NCBI GenBank assembly: GCA_963805605.1 | Contig: CAWDUX010000002.1 | Location: forward strand, 682,001 to 746,000 | Direction of reading: 5' to 3' | Origin: Actinocatenispora sp963805605 | GTDB taxonomy: Bacteria; Actinomycetota; Actinomycetes; Mycobacteriales; Micromonosporaceae | Length of the DNA stretch: 64,000 nt | Shown: piece after piece, positions 1 through 10,991 of the stretch | Layout: the number at the start of each line of letters is the position of its first letter | Numbering within the stretch: position 1 is the first letter of the stretch | Notes under the pieces: generated by a model | Told to the model about the DNA's origin: nothing | Database searches by the model: none | Seen by the model: only the letters and a program-made list of their open reading frames with translations | Translations under genes and position numbers: made by a program

Positions 1-422
1 AGGTCGGTCAGAGTGTCGAGAGTCTCCTCCAGGTCCGTGCCCGGGTCCGGCCGGTGGATCTGGTAGAGGTCGATCCAGTCGGTCTGCAGTCGCCGTAGGC
101 TCCGCTCGACCTCGGCGACGATCCAGCGCCGAGAGTTGCCGCCCCGGTTGGGGCCCTCGTCATCGCCGATCGGAAAGTGCACCTTGGAGGCGAGTACGAC
201 ATCGTCGCGTCGTCCCCGCAGCGCAGCGCCAACGATCTGTTCGGACTCTCCGGCGGAGTACATGTCGGCGGTGTCCACGAAGTTGATGCCGGCATCGAGG
301 GCGACGTGGATGATCCGGGTGCAGTCGTCGTGGTCGGGGTTACCGACGAAACCGAACATCATGCTCCCGAGGCAGTGCACACTCACCTGGATGCCGGTTC
401 CCCCGAGAACGCGGTAGCGCAT
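1..422 (-). CDS. Aldo/keto reductase, N-terminal part (runs off window)
   Basis: About 140 N-terminal residues are present; the 3' end lies beyond the window edge. The ATG at 422 opens an AKR barrel (MRYRVLGGTGIQVS). The catalytic tetrad is recognisable as Asp/Tyr in DTADMYSAGESE, Lys in VVLASKVHF and His in LYQIHRPD. AKRs are NADPH-dependent carbonyl reductases; the substrate cannot be told. It is divergent from a MerR regulator, with a MerR-type promoter and operator between them, so that regulator probably controls it. Confidence 0.9.
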   Translation of the reverse strand, partial: MRYRVLGGTGIQVSVHCLGSMMFGFVGNPDHDDCTRIIHVALDAGINFVDTADMYSAGESEQIVGAALRGRRDDVVLASKVHFPIGDDEGPNRGGNSRRWIVAEVERSLRRLQTDWIDLYQIHRPDPGTDLEETLDTLTD

Positions 423-528
423 GGTCGTACTCCTTGTCGTCTGCTGATCCGGTCCCCTGTTCCGCAGCGGAACCGATCGGGCGAAGCCCCGCTTGCCGGC
501 TGCGCCAGGGCCCGGGACCTCGAAACGC

Positions 529-559
529 AGCCTAGGAGCTAGAGCCGTCTCTAGGTCAA
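529..559 (-). promoter_or_regulatory. MerR-type promoter/operator for the aldo/keto reductase
   Basis: Read on the minus strand: -35 TTGACC (554-559), a 19-bp spacer, and -10 TAGGCT (529-534). The spacer contains the dyad CTAGAG-ACGG-CTCTAG (539-554). An over-long 19-bp spacer holding a dyad is the hallmark of promoters activated by MerR proteins through DNA distortion. It lies directly between the AKR and merR starts. Confidence 0.75.
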
Positions 560-563
560 GTCC

Positions 564-569
564 TATGCT
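564..569 (+). promoter_or_regulatory. -10 box for leaderless merR-type gene
   Basis: TATGCT ends exactly 6 nt before the ATG at 576, which would place the transcript start at or next to the start codon. There is no ribosome binding site. The same TANNNT plus 6-7 nt arrangement occurs before the genes at 6494 and 38179. Confidence 0.5.
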
Positions 570-575
570 GGCCGC

Positions 576-1019
576 ATGAGCGGGGCCGCACCCATCCTGA
601 GCATCGGACAGGTCTCCGAGCGCACCGGCCTGAGCGTGCACGCGCTGCGCTTCTACGAGCGGGAAGGGATCCTGGCCAATCCGGTACGCCGCGGCGCCGG
701 CGGCCGGCGCGTCTACGGTGAGGACGACGTTGCGTGGCTGGAGCTGTGCATCATCCTGCGCGCCTCCGGAATGCCGCTGCCGGCGATCCGCCGCTACACC
801 GAACTGGTCCGCGCCGGCGACGGCAACGAGGAACAGCGCCTGGCCGTGCTCCGCGAACACCAGACACTGGTGCACTCCCAGCTTGACCAGCTGATGAAGT
901 CGCTGGACCTGATCAACTTCAAGGTCCACCTGTACGAGGACATCGTGGCCGACAACGCCGGCGTGCACCCGTGCTCCGCCCCGGTGACCGCACCAGCCGA
1001 CACCGCTTCCGCGCACTGA
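576..1019 (+). CDS. MerR-family transcriptional regulator
   Basis: 147 aa. The N-terminal winged helix-turn-helix is unmistakable (ISIGQVSERTGLSVHALRFYEREGI, residues about 8-33), followed by the second wing and a dimerising coiled coil (about 75-125). The tail is short, with a single Cys in HPCSAP, so metal sensing is not evident. Some actinobacterial relatives of this type sit beside aldo/keto reductases and react to oxidative or electrophilic stress. It is divergent from the AKR and probably binds the dyad at 539-554. Confidence 0.9.
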   Translation: MSGAAPILSIGQVSERTGLSVHALRFYEREGILANPVRRGAGGRRVYGEDDVAWLELCIILRASGMPLPAIRRYTELVRAGDGNEEQRLAVLREHQTLVHSQLDQLMKSLDLINFKVHLYEDIVADNAGVHPCSAPVTAPADTASAH

Positions 1020-1202
1020 CCCGGCCGGCATGTCGGCCCGATGATCCGCACATCAAGGTTCTGTCCACATCCCGTCCACCCGCGTGGGCGAGGCTCGTGA
1101 CGTAGTCGACCGCGCGGGCCGGGCAGCCGCTCGACCGGAGTCCTGCCGTGTGCGCACGTCGACAATGCCAGGAGAATGCCGTGCTTCGCAGGATCGCCGT
1201 GC

Positions 1203-3302
1203 TCACGTCTGGTCCGCCGGTCCTGCACCGGGCCCCTCGTCGAGGATGCGGGACAACCGGCTCGGCCACCAGATGTAACGCCCGATGTCCAGGTTGAGTG
1301 CGGTGACCAGGATCGAGCGGACCACGATGGTGTCCAACAGGACCCCGAAGGCGACGGCGAAACCGATCTCGGCGAACGCGGTCACCGGCAGGGTGGCCAG
1401 CACCGCGAACGTACCGGCCAGCACCAGACCTGCCGAGGTGATCACGCCGCCGGTCGCTGCGAGGCCGAGCAGGGCCGCCCTGCGGGTACCGTGCCGCAGC
1501 GTCTCCTCCCGTACCCGGGTCATCAGGAAGATGTTGTAGTCGATACCCAGCGCCACCAGGAAGACGAACACGAACAACGGCAGTGAGGTGTCGGCGCCGC
1601 CGAAACCGAAGACGTGCCGGAAGACCAGCGCACTGGCGCCCAGCGCCGCCCCGAACGACAGCACGACCGTGGCCACCAGCAGAAACGGTGCGACCAGGGC
1701 ACGCAGCAGCAGGGCCAGGATGACGAGCACCACCGCCAGTACGACCGGGATGATCAGGTCGCGGTCGTGCGCCGCCGCCCGCTGCACGTCCAGGTTGATC
1801 GCGGTGTTCCCGCCGACCAGTGCATCGGCGCCGGGCACCGCGTGTACCCGGGAACGGACCCGGTCCACCGTGCGGTACGCCGCCTGGCTGTCCGGCGCCG
1901 AGGTCAGCGTGCCCTGCAGGTAGGTCTGCCCATCTCGGCTGACCGGCCGGGTGACGGTGTGCGGGGCGATACCCGACGTACCGGCGAAGGCCGAACGGAC
2001 CTGGGCGGCCCGGCTGCTGTTGGCGACCACCACGACCGGGCTGCCCGCTCCGGCCGGGAAGTGCCGACCCAGCACCTCCTCACCCACCACCGAATCCGGG
2101 TTGCCGCGGAACGTCTCCTTGTTGGTCAGCCCGTCGGCGCCCAACTGGACGATGCCGATCGCCAGAGCACCGAGTACCAGCGCGGTGATGATCCAGGTCG
2201 CTCGGGGACGGTGCGAGAGCCGGGCACCGATCCGGGCCCACAGCCCGGAGACCGTCGGTTCGGGTGATCCGTAGTGCGGCCGGGCCGGCCAGAAGATCCA
2301 TCGGCCGAAGGTGACCAGCAGCGCAGGTAGCAGGGTGAGCATGACGACCAGCGCGACCGCGACACCGATCGCCGCGACCGGGCCGAGTCCCTTGGTGGAG
2401 TTGGTCTCGGCGAACAACAGGCACAGCATGCCGAGTACCACGGTGGATCCGCTTGCCAGGATCGCCGGGCCGGCGCGGTGCAGGGCGACCGTCATCGCAG
2501 TGTGCCGATCGGTGTGCCTGCGCAGTTCCTCGCGGTAGCGGGCGATGAGCAGCAGGGCGTAGTCGGTGCCGGCACCGAACACCAGGACGGTCAGGATTCC
2601 GGCGCTCTGCGCGTTGACCGTCAGCCCGGTATGTCGAGCCAGCAGGTAGATCACGCCCTGGGCGGTGATCAGGGCGACGCCGGCGGAGGCCACCGGCAGT
2701 AGCCACAGCATCGGACTGCGGTAGGTGAACAGCAGGATCACCACCACCACACCGACGGTGGCGAACAGCAGCGTGCTGTCGATACCGGAGAACGCCTTGT
2801 TCGAGTCGGCCGCGTTACCGGCGGGCCCGGTGACATGCACCCGCAGGCCGTTAGCGTTCGTGGTGGCGGTCTTCTTCAGGTCCGCGACCGCCGACTCAGC
2901 CTTCGACCAGCCGGCCGAGCCCAGATCGAGCGGCACGATGGTCTGCGCGGCCTTCCCGTCGGCAGCCGGGACCGGACCGGTGACCTTGCCGTCCAGGGTG
3001 CTCAGCGAGGCGAACTGGCGCGCGTCGGAGGTCACCTTCGCCCGGTCCGCAGCGGTCAACCCACCCGGCCGGTCGTACACCACCACGGCCGGGATGGTGT
3101 TGGGTGAGGTGAAGCGTGCCTGGATGTCCAGTGTCCTGGTCGATTCCGCGCTGCCGGGCAGCCACGACTTGGCGTCGTTCTTCTCCACCCCGCTCAGCTT
3201 TCCGGCGAGCGGTCCGGTGAGTACGGCCACCACCACCCAGAACAGGATGACGAGGTACTTGACCCACCTACCGGTGAGGATGCTGCCCACAGACCTGGTC
3301 AT
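1203..3302 (-). CDS. MMPL-family RND transporter
   Basis: 699 aa. MMPL/RND proteins export lipids or hydrophobic compounds using the proton gradient. The protein shows the duplicated RND layout: an N-terminal membrane helix (about 12-34), an extracytoplasmic loop, a block of membrane helices ending near residue 340, a second loop, and a C-terminal helix block. The GxxxDY-type motifs FGAGTDYALLL and LGIDYNIFLM mark the two halves. An upstream in-frame ATG exists at 3323, but GGGGGAG lies directly before the ATG at 3302, so 3302 is chosen. It is convergent with merR. The substrate is unknown. Confidence 0.92.
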   Translation of the reverse strand: MTRSVGSILTGRWVKYLVILFWVVVAVLTGPLAGKLSGVEKNDAKSWLPGSAESTRTLDIQARFTSPNTIPAVVVYDRPGGLTAADRAKVTSDARQFASLSTLDGKVTGPVPAADGKAAQTIVPLDLGSAGWSKAESAVADLKKTATTNANGLRVHVTGPAGNAADSNKAFSGIDSTLLFATVGVVVVILLFTYRSPMLWLLPVASAGVALITAQGVIYLLARHTGLTVNAQSAGILTVLVFGAGTDYALLLIARYREELRRHTDRHTAMTVALHRAGPAILASGSTVVLGMLCLLFAETNSTKGLGPVAAIGVAVALVVMLTLLPALLVTFGRWIFWPARPHYGSPEPTVSGLWARIGARLSHRPRATWIITALVLGALAIGIVQLGADGLTNKETFRGNPDSVVGEEVLGRHFPAGAGSPVVVVANSSRAAQVRSAFAGTSGIAPHTVTRPVSRDGQTYLQGTLTSAPDSQAAYRTVDRVRSRVHAVPGADALVGGNTAINLDVQRAAAHDRDLIIPVVLAVVLVILALLLRALVAPFLLVATVVLSFGAALGASALVFRHVFGFGGADTSLPLFVFVFLVALGIDYNIFLMTRVREETLRHGTRRAALLGLAATGGVITSAGLVLAGTFAVLATLPVTAFAEIGFAVAFGVLLDTIVVRSILVTALNLDIGRYIWWPSRLSRILDEGPGAGPADQT

Positions 3303-3430
3303 GCGCTCCCCCGAGTGCGTCACCTCCGACCGGATTCCTCACCAGTCATCGTGCATCGTGGGCGTGCCCGCCACCGGGCAATGCGGCACGATCGGGTACC
3401 GGATTCGCCGTTTCGGGTCTGCTGCACGAG

Positions 3431-3463
3431 AAGGATCCGACCAGCTGTGCCGGTCGGGTCCTT
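3431..3463 (-). terminator. Hairpin downstream of GH43 gene
   Basis: Inverted repeat AAGGATCCGACC / GGTCGGGTCCTT (11 of 12 pairs, 9-nt loop), lying 20 bp past the GH43 stop and before the MMPL gene. There is no clear U-run, which is usual in actinomycetes. Confidence 0.5.
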
Positions 3464-3483
3464 CCAGCACTCGGATGCCGGGT

Positions 3484-4815
3484 TCAGGCCAGTTCGAGAT
3501 AGTCCAGTTCGGCGTACGCGCTGCGGTGGGTGAGCCGCAGGGTGTTCCAACCCTGTTTGAGGCTCACCCCGACGTCGACCTGCGCCCAGTTCTCCCAGCC
3601 GTGGTCGGGGTAGTCGACCACGCTCGCGCTGCCCTCGTTGACGGTCAGGGTCTGTTGGGCGGCACCGTAACCGGCCGCGTAGCCGATGTGCGCGGTGTAG
3701 GCGCCGGCGGTCGGCGCGTACAGGTTGAGCTGCACCCAGCTGTCCGCGTTGTCGATCTTGCCGACCACCGAGCCCTGGGAGGCGGTCGAGTCGTCCCGGG
3801 CGGTGCAGTCGTTGAGGGTGCCGCGTTCAGCCTCGTACCGGACCCGGCTGCCCCGTACCACCGGCAGGTCGTCGGCCCAGCCCAGATCGGCGACGTACAT
3901 GCCGCGGATCGTGTAGTTGTTCAGCCAGCCGTGGAACACCAGCTGCCCGCCCACCACGTCGGCGCCACCCGGACCGCGGACCGTGCCGTCGAGCGAGTCG
4001 GTGGTCAGCAGCGGGCGGTACGCTTTCTGGTACGTGCCGGTGAGGCTCGCGGAAGTGGCGTAGCTGGTGGCGTACGCGTCGGTGCCGTAGTTGTTCTGCG
4101 AGTAGAACAGCACGTACCGGGACGCTCGGTGTACCAGCACCGGTGCCTCGATGACCCCGCCTTCGTCGGCTCGGTCGTTACGCAGCAGCTCGTGCCGGGC
4201 GCCGACGAGGGTGACCCCGTCGGCGGCCACCTGTTGCAGCCACAGCGACGGCGGCTGGCCGATGGAGTTGCCGTCGTTCTTGTACAGCAGGTAGCGGGTG
4301 CCGTCGGTGTCCACGAAGCTGGACGGGTCGATCTCGCCGCCTTCGCCGGCGTTGCACACCAGTGGGCCGGTCCCGACCGGGGTGAACGGCCCCTTCGGCA
4401 AGGTGGCGGTGGCCGCACCGAGGCACTGGGTGTTCGCCGCGGCGCTGTGCGCGGCGTAGTAGAGCAGGTACCTGCCGTCCGCACGCTGCGAGACGTCTGG
4501 TGCCCAGGTACGTCCCGGGGTGGCCCACTGCCCGAGATTGGGCAGCGCGTCGGTGGACGACACGGTCCACGGTCCGCGTACCGCCGGCGCGGTGGCGACC
4601 GGCAGGTTGGGTCCGCTGTTGGTGGAGTAGGCGTAGTAGGTGCTGCCGAACCGGGACACATCGGGGTCTGGGAAGTCGCGGTTGATGACCAGTGCCGGCT
4701 CGACGGTGGCGGCGGGGTGCACGCCGGGCGCGGCCGTGACCGGTACCGCGGAACCGGTGAGTACGGCGCACAAAGCAACGCTGGCGGACAGTGAAAGGGC
4801 ACGGACGAAACGCAT
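3484..4815 (-). CDS. Secreted GH43-type arabinosidase/xylosidase with C-terminal CBM
   Basis: 443 aa. A signal peptide (MRFVRALSLSASVALCAVL..., cleavage near the A-A-P segment) is followed by a five-bladed GH43 domain. The expected acidic residues are visible: Asp base in RDFPDPDVSRFG, Asp modulator in GEIDPSSF and Glu acid in GGVIEAPVL. The last roughly 120 residues look like a CBM35/CBM6-type carbohydrate-binding module (RYEAERGTLN...LDYLELA). It likely trims arabinose or xylose from plant polysaccharide outside the cell. An earlier in-frame start exists at 4905, but GGGAGG is placed 4 nt before 4815. Confidence 0.9.
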   Translation of the reverse strand: MRFVRALSLSASVALCAVLTGSAVPVTAAPGVHPAATVEPALVINRDFPDPDVSRFGSTYYAYSTNSGPNLPVATAPAVRGPWTVSSTDALPNLGQWATPGRTWAPDVSQRADGRYLLYYAAHSAAANTQCLGAATATLPKGPFTPVGTGPLVCNAGEGGEIDPSSFVDTDGTRYLLYKNDGNSIGQPPSLWLQQVAADGVTLVGARHELLRNDRADEGGVIEAPVLVHRASRYVLFYSQNNYGTDAYATSYATSASLTGTYQKAYRPLLTTDSLDGTVRGPGGADVVGGQLVFHGWLNNYTIRGMYVADLGWADDLPVVRGSRVRYEAERGTLNDCTARDDSTASQGSVVGKIDNADSWVQLNLYAPTAGAYTAHIGYAAGYGAAQQTLTVNEGSASVVDYPDHGWENWAQVDVGVSLKQGWNTLRLTHRSAYAELDYLELA

Positions 4816-4835
4816 CGAACCTCCCGGGGCTTCTA

Positions 4836-4849
4836 TGCAACGTTGTACA
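4836..4849 (-). promoter_or_regulatory. LacI-type operator upstream of GH43 gene
   Basis: The palindromic core CAACGTTG (4838-4845) within TGCAACGTTGTACA lies 21 bp upstream of the GH43 start. Actinobacterial LacI-family repressors of polysaccharide-degrading genes typically bind CG-centred palindromes of this kind, so substrate-induced derepression is likely. No LacI gene is within the window. Confidence 0.55.
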
Positions 4850-4942
4850 CGTCGCGACCCCGGGAGTAAAGCGTTGTCTGCCCCGGATGCCGGATTAGCT
4901 CGCATCCCGACGGTGCCGTCCAGCGCGACATCGGGACACGAC

Positions 4943-5437
4943 CTAGCCCGCGGTGAGCGCCTTGTCGATCGTGGCGAGCAGTGTCGGATCGTGCGGGTCG
5001 GTGGTCGGACGGAACCGGCCGAGCACCGTACCGTCCGGGTTCAGTACGAACTTCTCGAAGTTCCACTGAATGTCACCGGCGATGCCCTCGCTGTCGGCGG
5101 TGCTGGTGAGCTGCTGGTAGATCGGGTGCCGGCCGTCGCCGTTGACCTCCAGCTTCTCGGTCAGCGGGAAGCTCACCCCGTACGTGGTGGCACAGAAGGT
5201 CTGGATCTCCTGCGCGGTTCCCGGCTCCTGCTCGCCGAACTGGTTGCAGGGCAGGCCGACGATGGTCAGGCCGCGCGCGCCGAGTTCGGTCTGCAGTTCC
5301 TCCAGGCCGGTGTACTGCGGGGTCAGCCCGCACCGGGAGGCGACATTGACCAGCAACAGCGCGTTGCCGTCCGCGAGTTCACGCAGCGTGGTCGGCGCGC
5401 CGTCGAGTGCGTTGACCGGTACGTCGAGTACGGACAC
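4943..5437 (-). CDS. Glutathione peroxidase-family (thioredoxin-type) peroxidase
   Basis: 164 aa, full family length. The peroxidatic Cys36 lies in NVASRCGLTPQY; the active-site Gln is in LPCNQFGEQEPG and the Trp/Asn in WNFEKFVLNPDG. Cys replaces selenocysteine. Additional cysteines at 64 and 82 could serve as resolving residues. Actinomycetes generally lack glutathione, so thioredoxin or mycothiol is the probable reductant. It detoxifies hydroperoxides in the cytoplasm. It lies downstream of the siderophore-interacting gene but a hairpin separates them. Confidence 0.93.
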   Translation of the reverse strand: MSVLDVPVNALDGAPTTLRELADGNALLLVNVASRCGLTPQYTGLEELQTELGARGLTIVGLPCNQFGEQEPGTAQEIQTFCATTYGVSFPLTEKLEVNGDGRHPIYQQLTSTADSEGIAGDIQWNFEKFVLNPDGTVLGRFRPTTDPHDPTLLATIDKALTAG

Positions 5438-5473
5438 CAGATCCTCCTTGCCGATGGATGTTGCTTCTCGACC

Positions 5474-5499
5474 CTACCGGGGGCGGTGGGCCCCGGTAG
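5474..5499 (-). terminator. Hairpin between siderophore-interacting and peroxidase genes
   Basis: Perfect 9-bp arms CTACCGGGG / CCCCGGTAG with an 8-nt loop, just past the stop at 5515. It probably uncouples the iron-regulated gene from the downstream peroxidase gene. Confidence 0.5.
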
Positions 5500-5514
5500 G
5501 CAGCCGTCCGGCCG

Positions 5515-6357
5515 CTACCGGGATCGCTGGCCGGTGAGTTCGGCGGCCGCGTCCTCGGCCTTCTCGGCCTTCTTGGCGATCCGGAAGTCCTCGTCGACCA
5601 TGCCGCGCCGCCAGTACCCGGACACCGACAGCCGCTGCCGGTCGAAACCGCGCTCGTCGAGCAGATGGGTGCGCAGCTGGCGGACCATGCCGGCCTCGCC
5701 GTGCACGAACGCCTGCCCGGTGCCGGGCGGGAACGCCGCCGACCGGACCGCGTCGGGCAGGGTCGGGTCGCTGCCGCGGTGCAGCCAGCGCAGCGTCAGC
5801 TCACCCGGGCAGGTCAGCGGTTGTTCCTCGGTCGCGTCGGCCACCTCGATGAATGCCCATGCCGGTGTCCCCGTGGGAATGCGTTCCAGCGCTGCCGCGA
5901 TCGCCGGGAGTGCGGCCTCGTCGCCGGCCAGCAGATGCCAGTCCGCGCCGGTCTGCGGGGCGTAGGCGCCACCCGGGCCGCGGAACAGGATCTCGTCACC
6001 TGGCTTCAGCGCGGCGGCCCAGGGCCCGGCCAGTCCCTCGTCCCCGTGGTACACGAAGTCGATGGCCAGCTCGCCGGCCTCCGGCCGGACGTAGCGGACG
6101 GTGTAGCTGCGCAGCGCCGGCCACTGCGGGCGGGGCAGCCGTTCGTGGATCACGTCCAGGTCGAACGGCTCGGGGTAGTCCACCCCGGGCCGGGGGAAGA
6201 TGATCTTCACGTACCGGTCGGTGAACTCGTTGTCGACGAAGTCCGCCAGACCTGGGCCACCGGCCACGATCCGGACCAGATGCGGGGTCAGCCATTCCGA
6301 GCGGAGTACCTCAAGGGTGACGAGCCGCTTGTTGTCTCGGGTCGACCGTGCCGCCAT
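5515..6357 (-). CDS. Siderophore-interacting protein (ferric-siderophore reductase)
   Basis: 280 aa, ViuB/SIP family. The N-terminal FAD-binding beta-barrel carries DRYVKIIFPRPGVDYPEP (residues about 47-64) and RSYTVRYVRPEAGELAIDFVYH, the RxYTVR motif of SIP flavoproteins. The C-terminal half is the NAD(P)H-binding fold with LLAGDEAALPAIAAALERI. These enzymes reduce ferric siderophores in the cytoplasm and release iron. An IdeR/DmdR-type iron box lies 30 bp upstream. It stands alone; no siderophore synthesis genes are nearby. Confidence 0.93.
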   Translation of the reverse strand: MAARSTRDNKRLVTLEVLRSEWLTPHLVRIVAGGPGLADFVDNEFTDRYVKIIFPRPGVDYPEPFDLDVIHERLPRPQWPALRSYTVRYVRPEAGELAIDFVYHGDEGLAGPWAAALKPGDEILFRGPGGAYAPQTGADWHLLAGDEAALPAIAAALERIPTGTPAWAFIEVADATEEQPLTCPGELTLRWLHRGSDPTLPDAVRSAAFPPGTGQAFVHGEAGMVRQLRTHLLDERGFDRQRLSVSGYWRRGMVDEDFRIAKKAEKAEDAAAELTGQRSR

Positions 6358-6386
6358 CTGGGTGATCCCTTCGTCCGCGCGCTGAG

Positions 6387-6405
6387 TGAGGCTAGCCTAA
6401 CTTGC
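6387..6405 (-). promoter_or_regulatory. IdeR/DmdR iron box
   Basis: TGAGGCTAGCCTAACTTGC on the plus strand matches the 19-bp consensus TTAGGTTAGSCTAACCTAA at 14 of 19 positions when read on the minus strand, with the central GGCTAGCC intact. It sits 30 bp before the siderophore-interacting gene, where repressor binding would block transcription in iron-replete cells. Confidence 0.8.
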
Positions 6406-6493
6406 TGACCTGGCTGGTTACGCTGGGGTGTACGGGCCAGGTTCAGCCAATCGACCGATCGGCCCGGGCTGTGCACTGATCTAGCCTCGACCC

Positions 6494-6709
6494 GTGATCA
6501 ACCTTGAGGATGAGATCCGCCGCTTCGTGCACTCTCGCTACCAGGCGATCTTCGACCAGGTCCAGGCCAGTCATGCGCGCCGGCCGGTGGCGGTGGTCAA
6601 GCAGGCGATCCTGGACCAGCTCCGCCGCACCGGCACTACCCCCCGGATGGACCTGGTCGACTCCGCGGCCGCGGCCATCTCCTCGGGTGAGCCGTTCGAA
6701 CTGCCCTGA
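6494..6709 (+). CDS. Small conserved-type helical protein of unknown function
   Basis: 71 aa, not recognised. It is predicted to be largely helical (MINLEDEIRRFVHSRYQAIF..., VAVVKQAILDQLRR), with no Cys, signal or membrane segment. The GTG start at 6494 has no Shine-Dalgarno, but TAGCCT ends 6 nt upstream, so the transcript is probably leaderless. Codon use is typical of the host. It precedes the M20 peptidase by 85 bp with its own promoter-like sequence in between, so co-transcription is uncertain. Confidence 0.65.
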   Translation: MINLEDEIRRFVHSRYQAIFDQVQASHARRPVAVVKQAILDQLRRTGTTPRMDLVDSAAAAISSGEPFELP

Positions 6710-6794
6710 CCGTACGTCGGCCGGCTCGACAGTGACGCCGGCGGGCTTCGGCAGACGATGACTGCCTGCCGACTCCGGCAGGCAGGATGACGTC

Positions 6795-7895
6795 GTGAAC
6801 CATCACGCGCTACTGACGGTAGCCGTAGAGCTGCTCGCCGTACGATCGACTGCGGACTGCCCTGAGCAGCTCCAGCAGGCATTGGAGCTGGTCCTCACCC
6901 ACGTCGGTCCGGGTTTCACCGTGCGACGGTTCCGCTCCGGCGACAAGCCCAGTGCACTGGTGTACGCAGGCCCCGACCGTGACGACTTCCGGATCGTCCT
7001 CAACGCCCACCTGGATGTAGTGCCCGCGACGGACCCGCGTCAGTTCGTCGCCCGGCGCGACGGCGACCGGCTGTACGCGCGCGGCGCGCAGGACATGAAA
7101 CTCTCCGCGCTCGTGCTGGCGACGGTGTTCCGCGAAATGGCGGCCACCCTGCCCTATCCGCTGGCGCTACAACTGGTCACCGACGAGGAGGTCGGTGGTC
7201 AGCATGGCACTCGCCACCAGCTCGAGCAGGGGATCCGGGGTGGGTTCGTGCTGATCGGCGAACACAGCGGTCTGGACCTCGTGGTCGAGTCGAAGGGGCT
7301 CATCGACGTCTCCCTGGTCGCCGGCGGGCGGGGCGGCCATGGCGCCTACCCGTGGCTGGGCGACAACGCGCTGCTCAAGCTGGTGCACAGCATCGAGCGG
7401 TTGAGCCGCCGCTACCCGCAGCCGAACGAAGAGGTCTGGCGCAGCACCGTCACCGTGGCCGGCATCGACACCGACAACACGGCCGTCAACCAGATCCCGG
7501 CGCAGGCCACGGCTCGCCTGGACATCCGGTTCCCGCCCACCGATGCGGACCTGTCCGGCCGCAGCCGCGAACACGTCGCCGAGCATCTGCGCGGGTTCTG
7601 CGTCCCCGGCGTCGAGGTGGTGATCCACCGGCTTGAGTCGCCGCACCTGGCGGATCAGGATCGCCCGGAGATCGCCACACTGCGTCGGGCCGCCCGCGAC
7701 CAGGGTTTCGCTGCCTCGTTCCGGCGCAAACACGGTGCGGCGGACGGCCGGTTCTACTCGGCGCTCGGCATGGACGCGGTCATCTTCGGTGTCGGCGGCG
7801 ACGGCCAGCATGGGCCGGAGGAGTACGCCGATCTGCGGACCGTTTCGCCCTACCACCGCGCGCTGCGTCAGTTCCTCACCGAGCTGTCGCCCTGA
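6795..7895 (+). CDS. M20-family metallopeptidase (ArgE/DapE/carboxypeptidase type)
   Basis: 366 aa. The di-zinc site is seen as LNAHLDVVP (His/Asp), ARGAQDMKLSAL (bridging Asp) and VTDEEVGGQHG (catalytic Glu pair). The dimerisation (lid) domain follows KGLIDVSLVAGGRGGHGAYP, and a C-terminal His is in GGDGQHGPEEYADL. Members hydrolyse N-acyl amino acids, dipeptides or succinyl-DAP; the substrate is not decidable here. The GTG start has CAGGAT 6 nt upstream and no ribosome site, again suggesting a leaderless message. Confidence 0.9.
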   Translation: MNHHALLTVAVELLAVRSTADCPEQLQQALELVLTHVGPGFTVRRFRSGDKPSALVYAGPDRDDFRIVLNAHLDVVPATDPRQFVARRDGDRLYARGAQDMKLSALVLATVFREMAATLPYPLALQLVTDEEVGGQHGTRHQLEQGIRGGFVLIGEHSGLDLVVESKGLIDVSLVAGGRGGHGAYPWLGDNALLKLVHSIERLSRRYPQPNEEVWRSTVTVAGIDTDNTAVNQIPAQATARLDIRFPPTDADLSGRSREHVAEHLRGFCVPGVEVVIHRLESPHLADQDRPEIATLRRAARDQGFAASFRRKHGAADGRFYSALGMDAVIFGVGGDGQHGPEEYADLRTVSPYHRALRQFLTELSP

Positions 7896-7941
7896 CCCGA
7901 GCCCTGGACGCCGTCGTAACCGAGTCGGTACGGCAGACAAC

Positions 7942-7986
7942 CGACGAGCGGCCGGCGCGACCGGTGGTCGCGCCGGCCGCTCGTCG
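7942..7986. terminator. Bidirectional terminator hairpin between M20 peptidase and acn
   Basis: A perfect 21-bp inverted repeat, left arm 7942-7962 (starting CGACGAGCGGCC) and right arm 7966-7986, with a 3-nt GGT loop. It lies between two convergent genes. Confidence 0.85.
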
Positions 7987-8000
7987 ACCGGACTGCCAGG

Positions 8001-10799
<2,799 letters not shown>

Positions 10800-10866
10800 G
10801 TCGTACTCCTTCACCGTGACTGGGTAGTCCAGTGCAGTCTCTCGCACCGGCCGGTCCGCCAGGGAC

Positions 10867-10885
10867 TTAGGTAAGGCTCAGATCA
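10867..10885 (-). promoter_or_regulatory. Candidate IdeR/DmdR iron box upstream of aconitase
   Basis: TTAGGTAAGGCTCAGATCA matches the IdeR consensus at 14 of 19 positions, with an intact left half-site. It is 68 bp upstream of the acn GTG. Iron control fits an Fe-S enzyme, but no footprint or transcript start supports the call. Confidence 0.5.
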
Positions 10886-10991
10886 CACCTGGCCTGCGGT
10901 GTCGAGTTCAGAAAACCGTACGTCCGTCTTGCTATACATGCAAGCCACTGCCATGCTGACATCGTCAGATCGCTGCTCCGGGAGGTTCGCC

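Noticed and set aside
1022..1038. GGCCG/CGGCC hairpin after merR.
   Set aside because: Five-base arms are common by chance at this GC content.
2725..4794. A long plus-strand open frame across the MMPL and GH43 genes.
   Set aside because: It spans two clear minus-strand genes and their intergenic terminator and has no homology-like motif.
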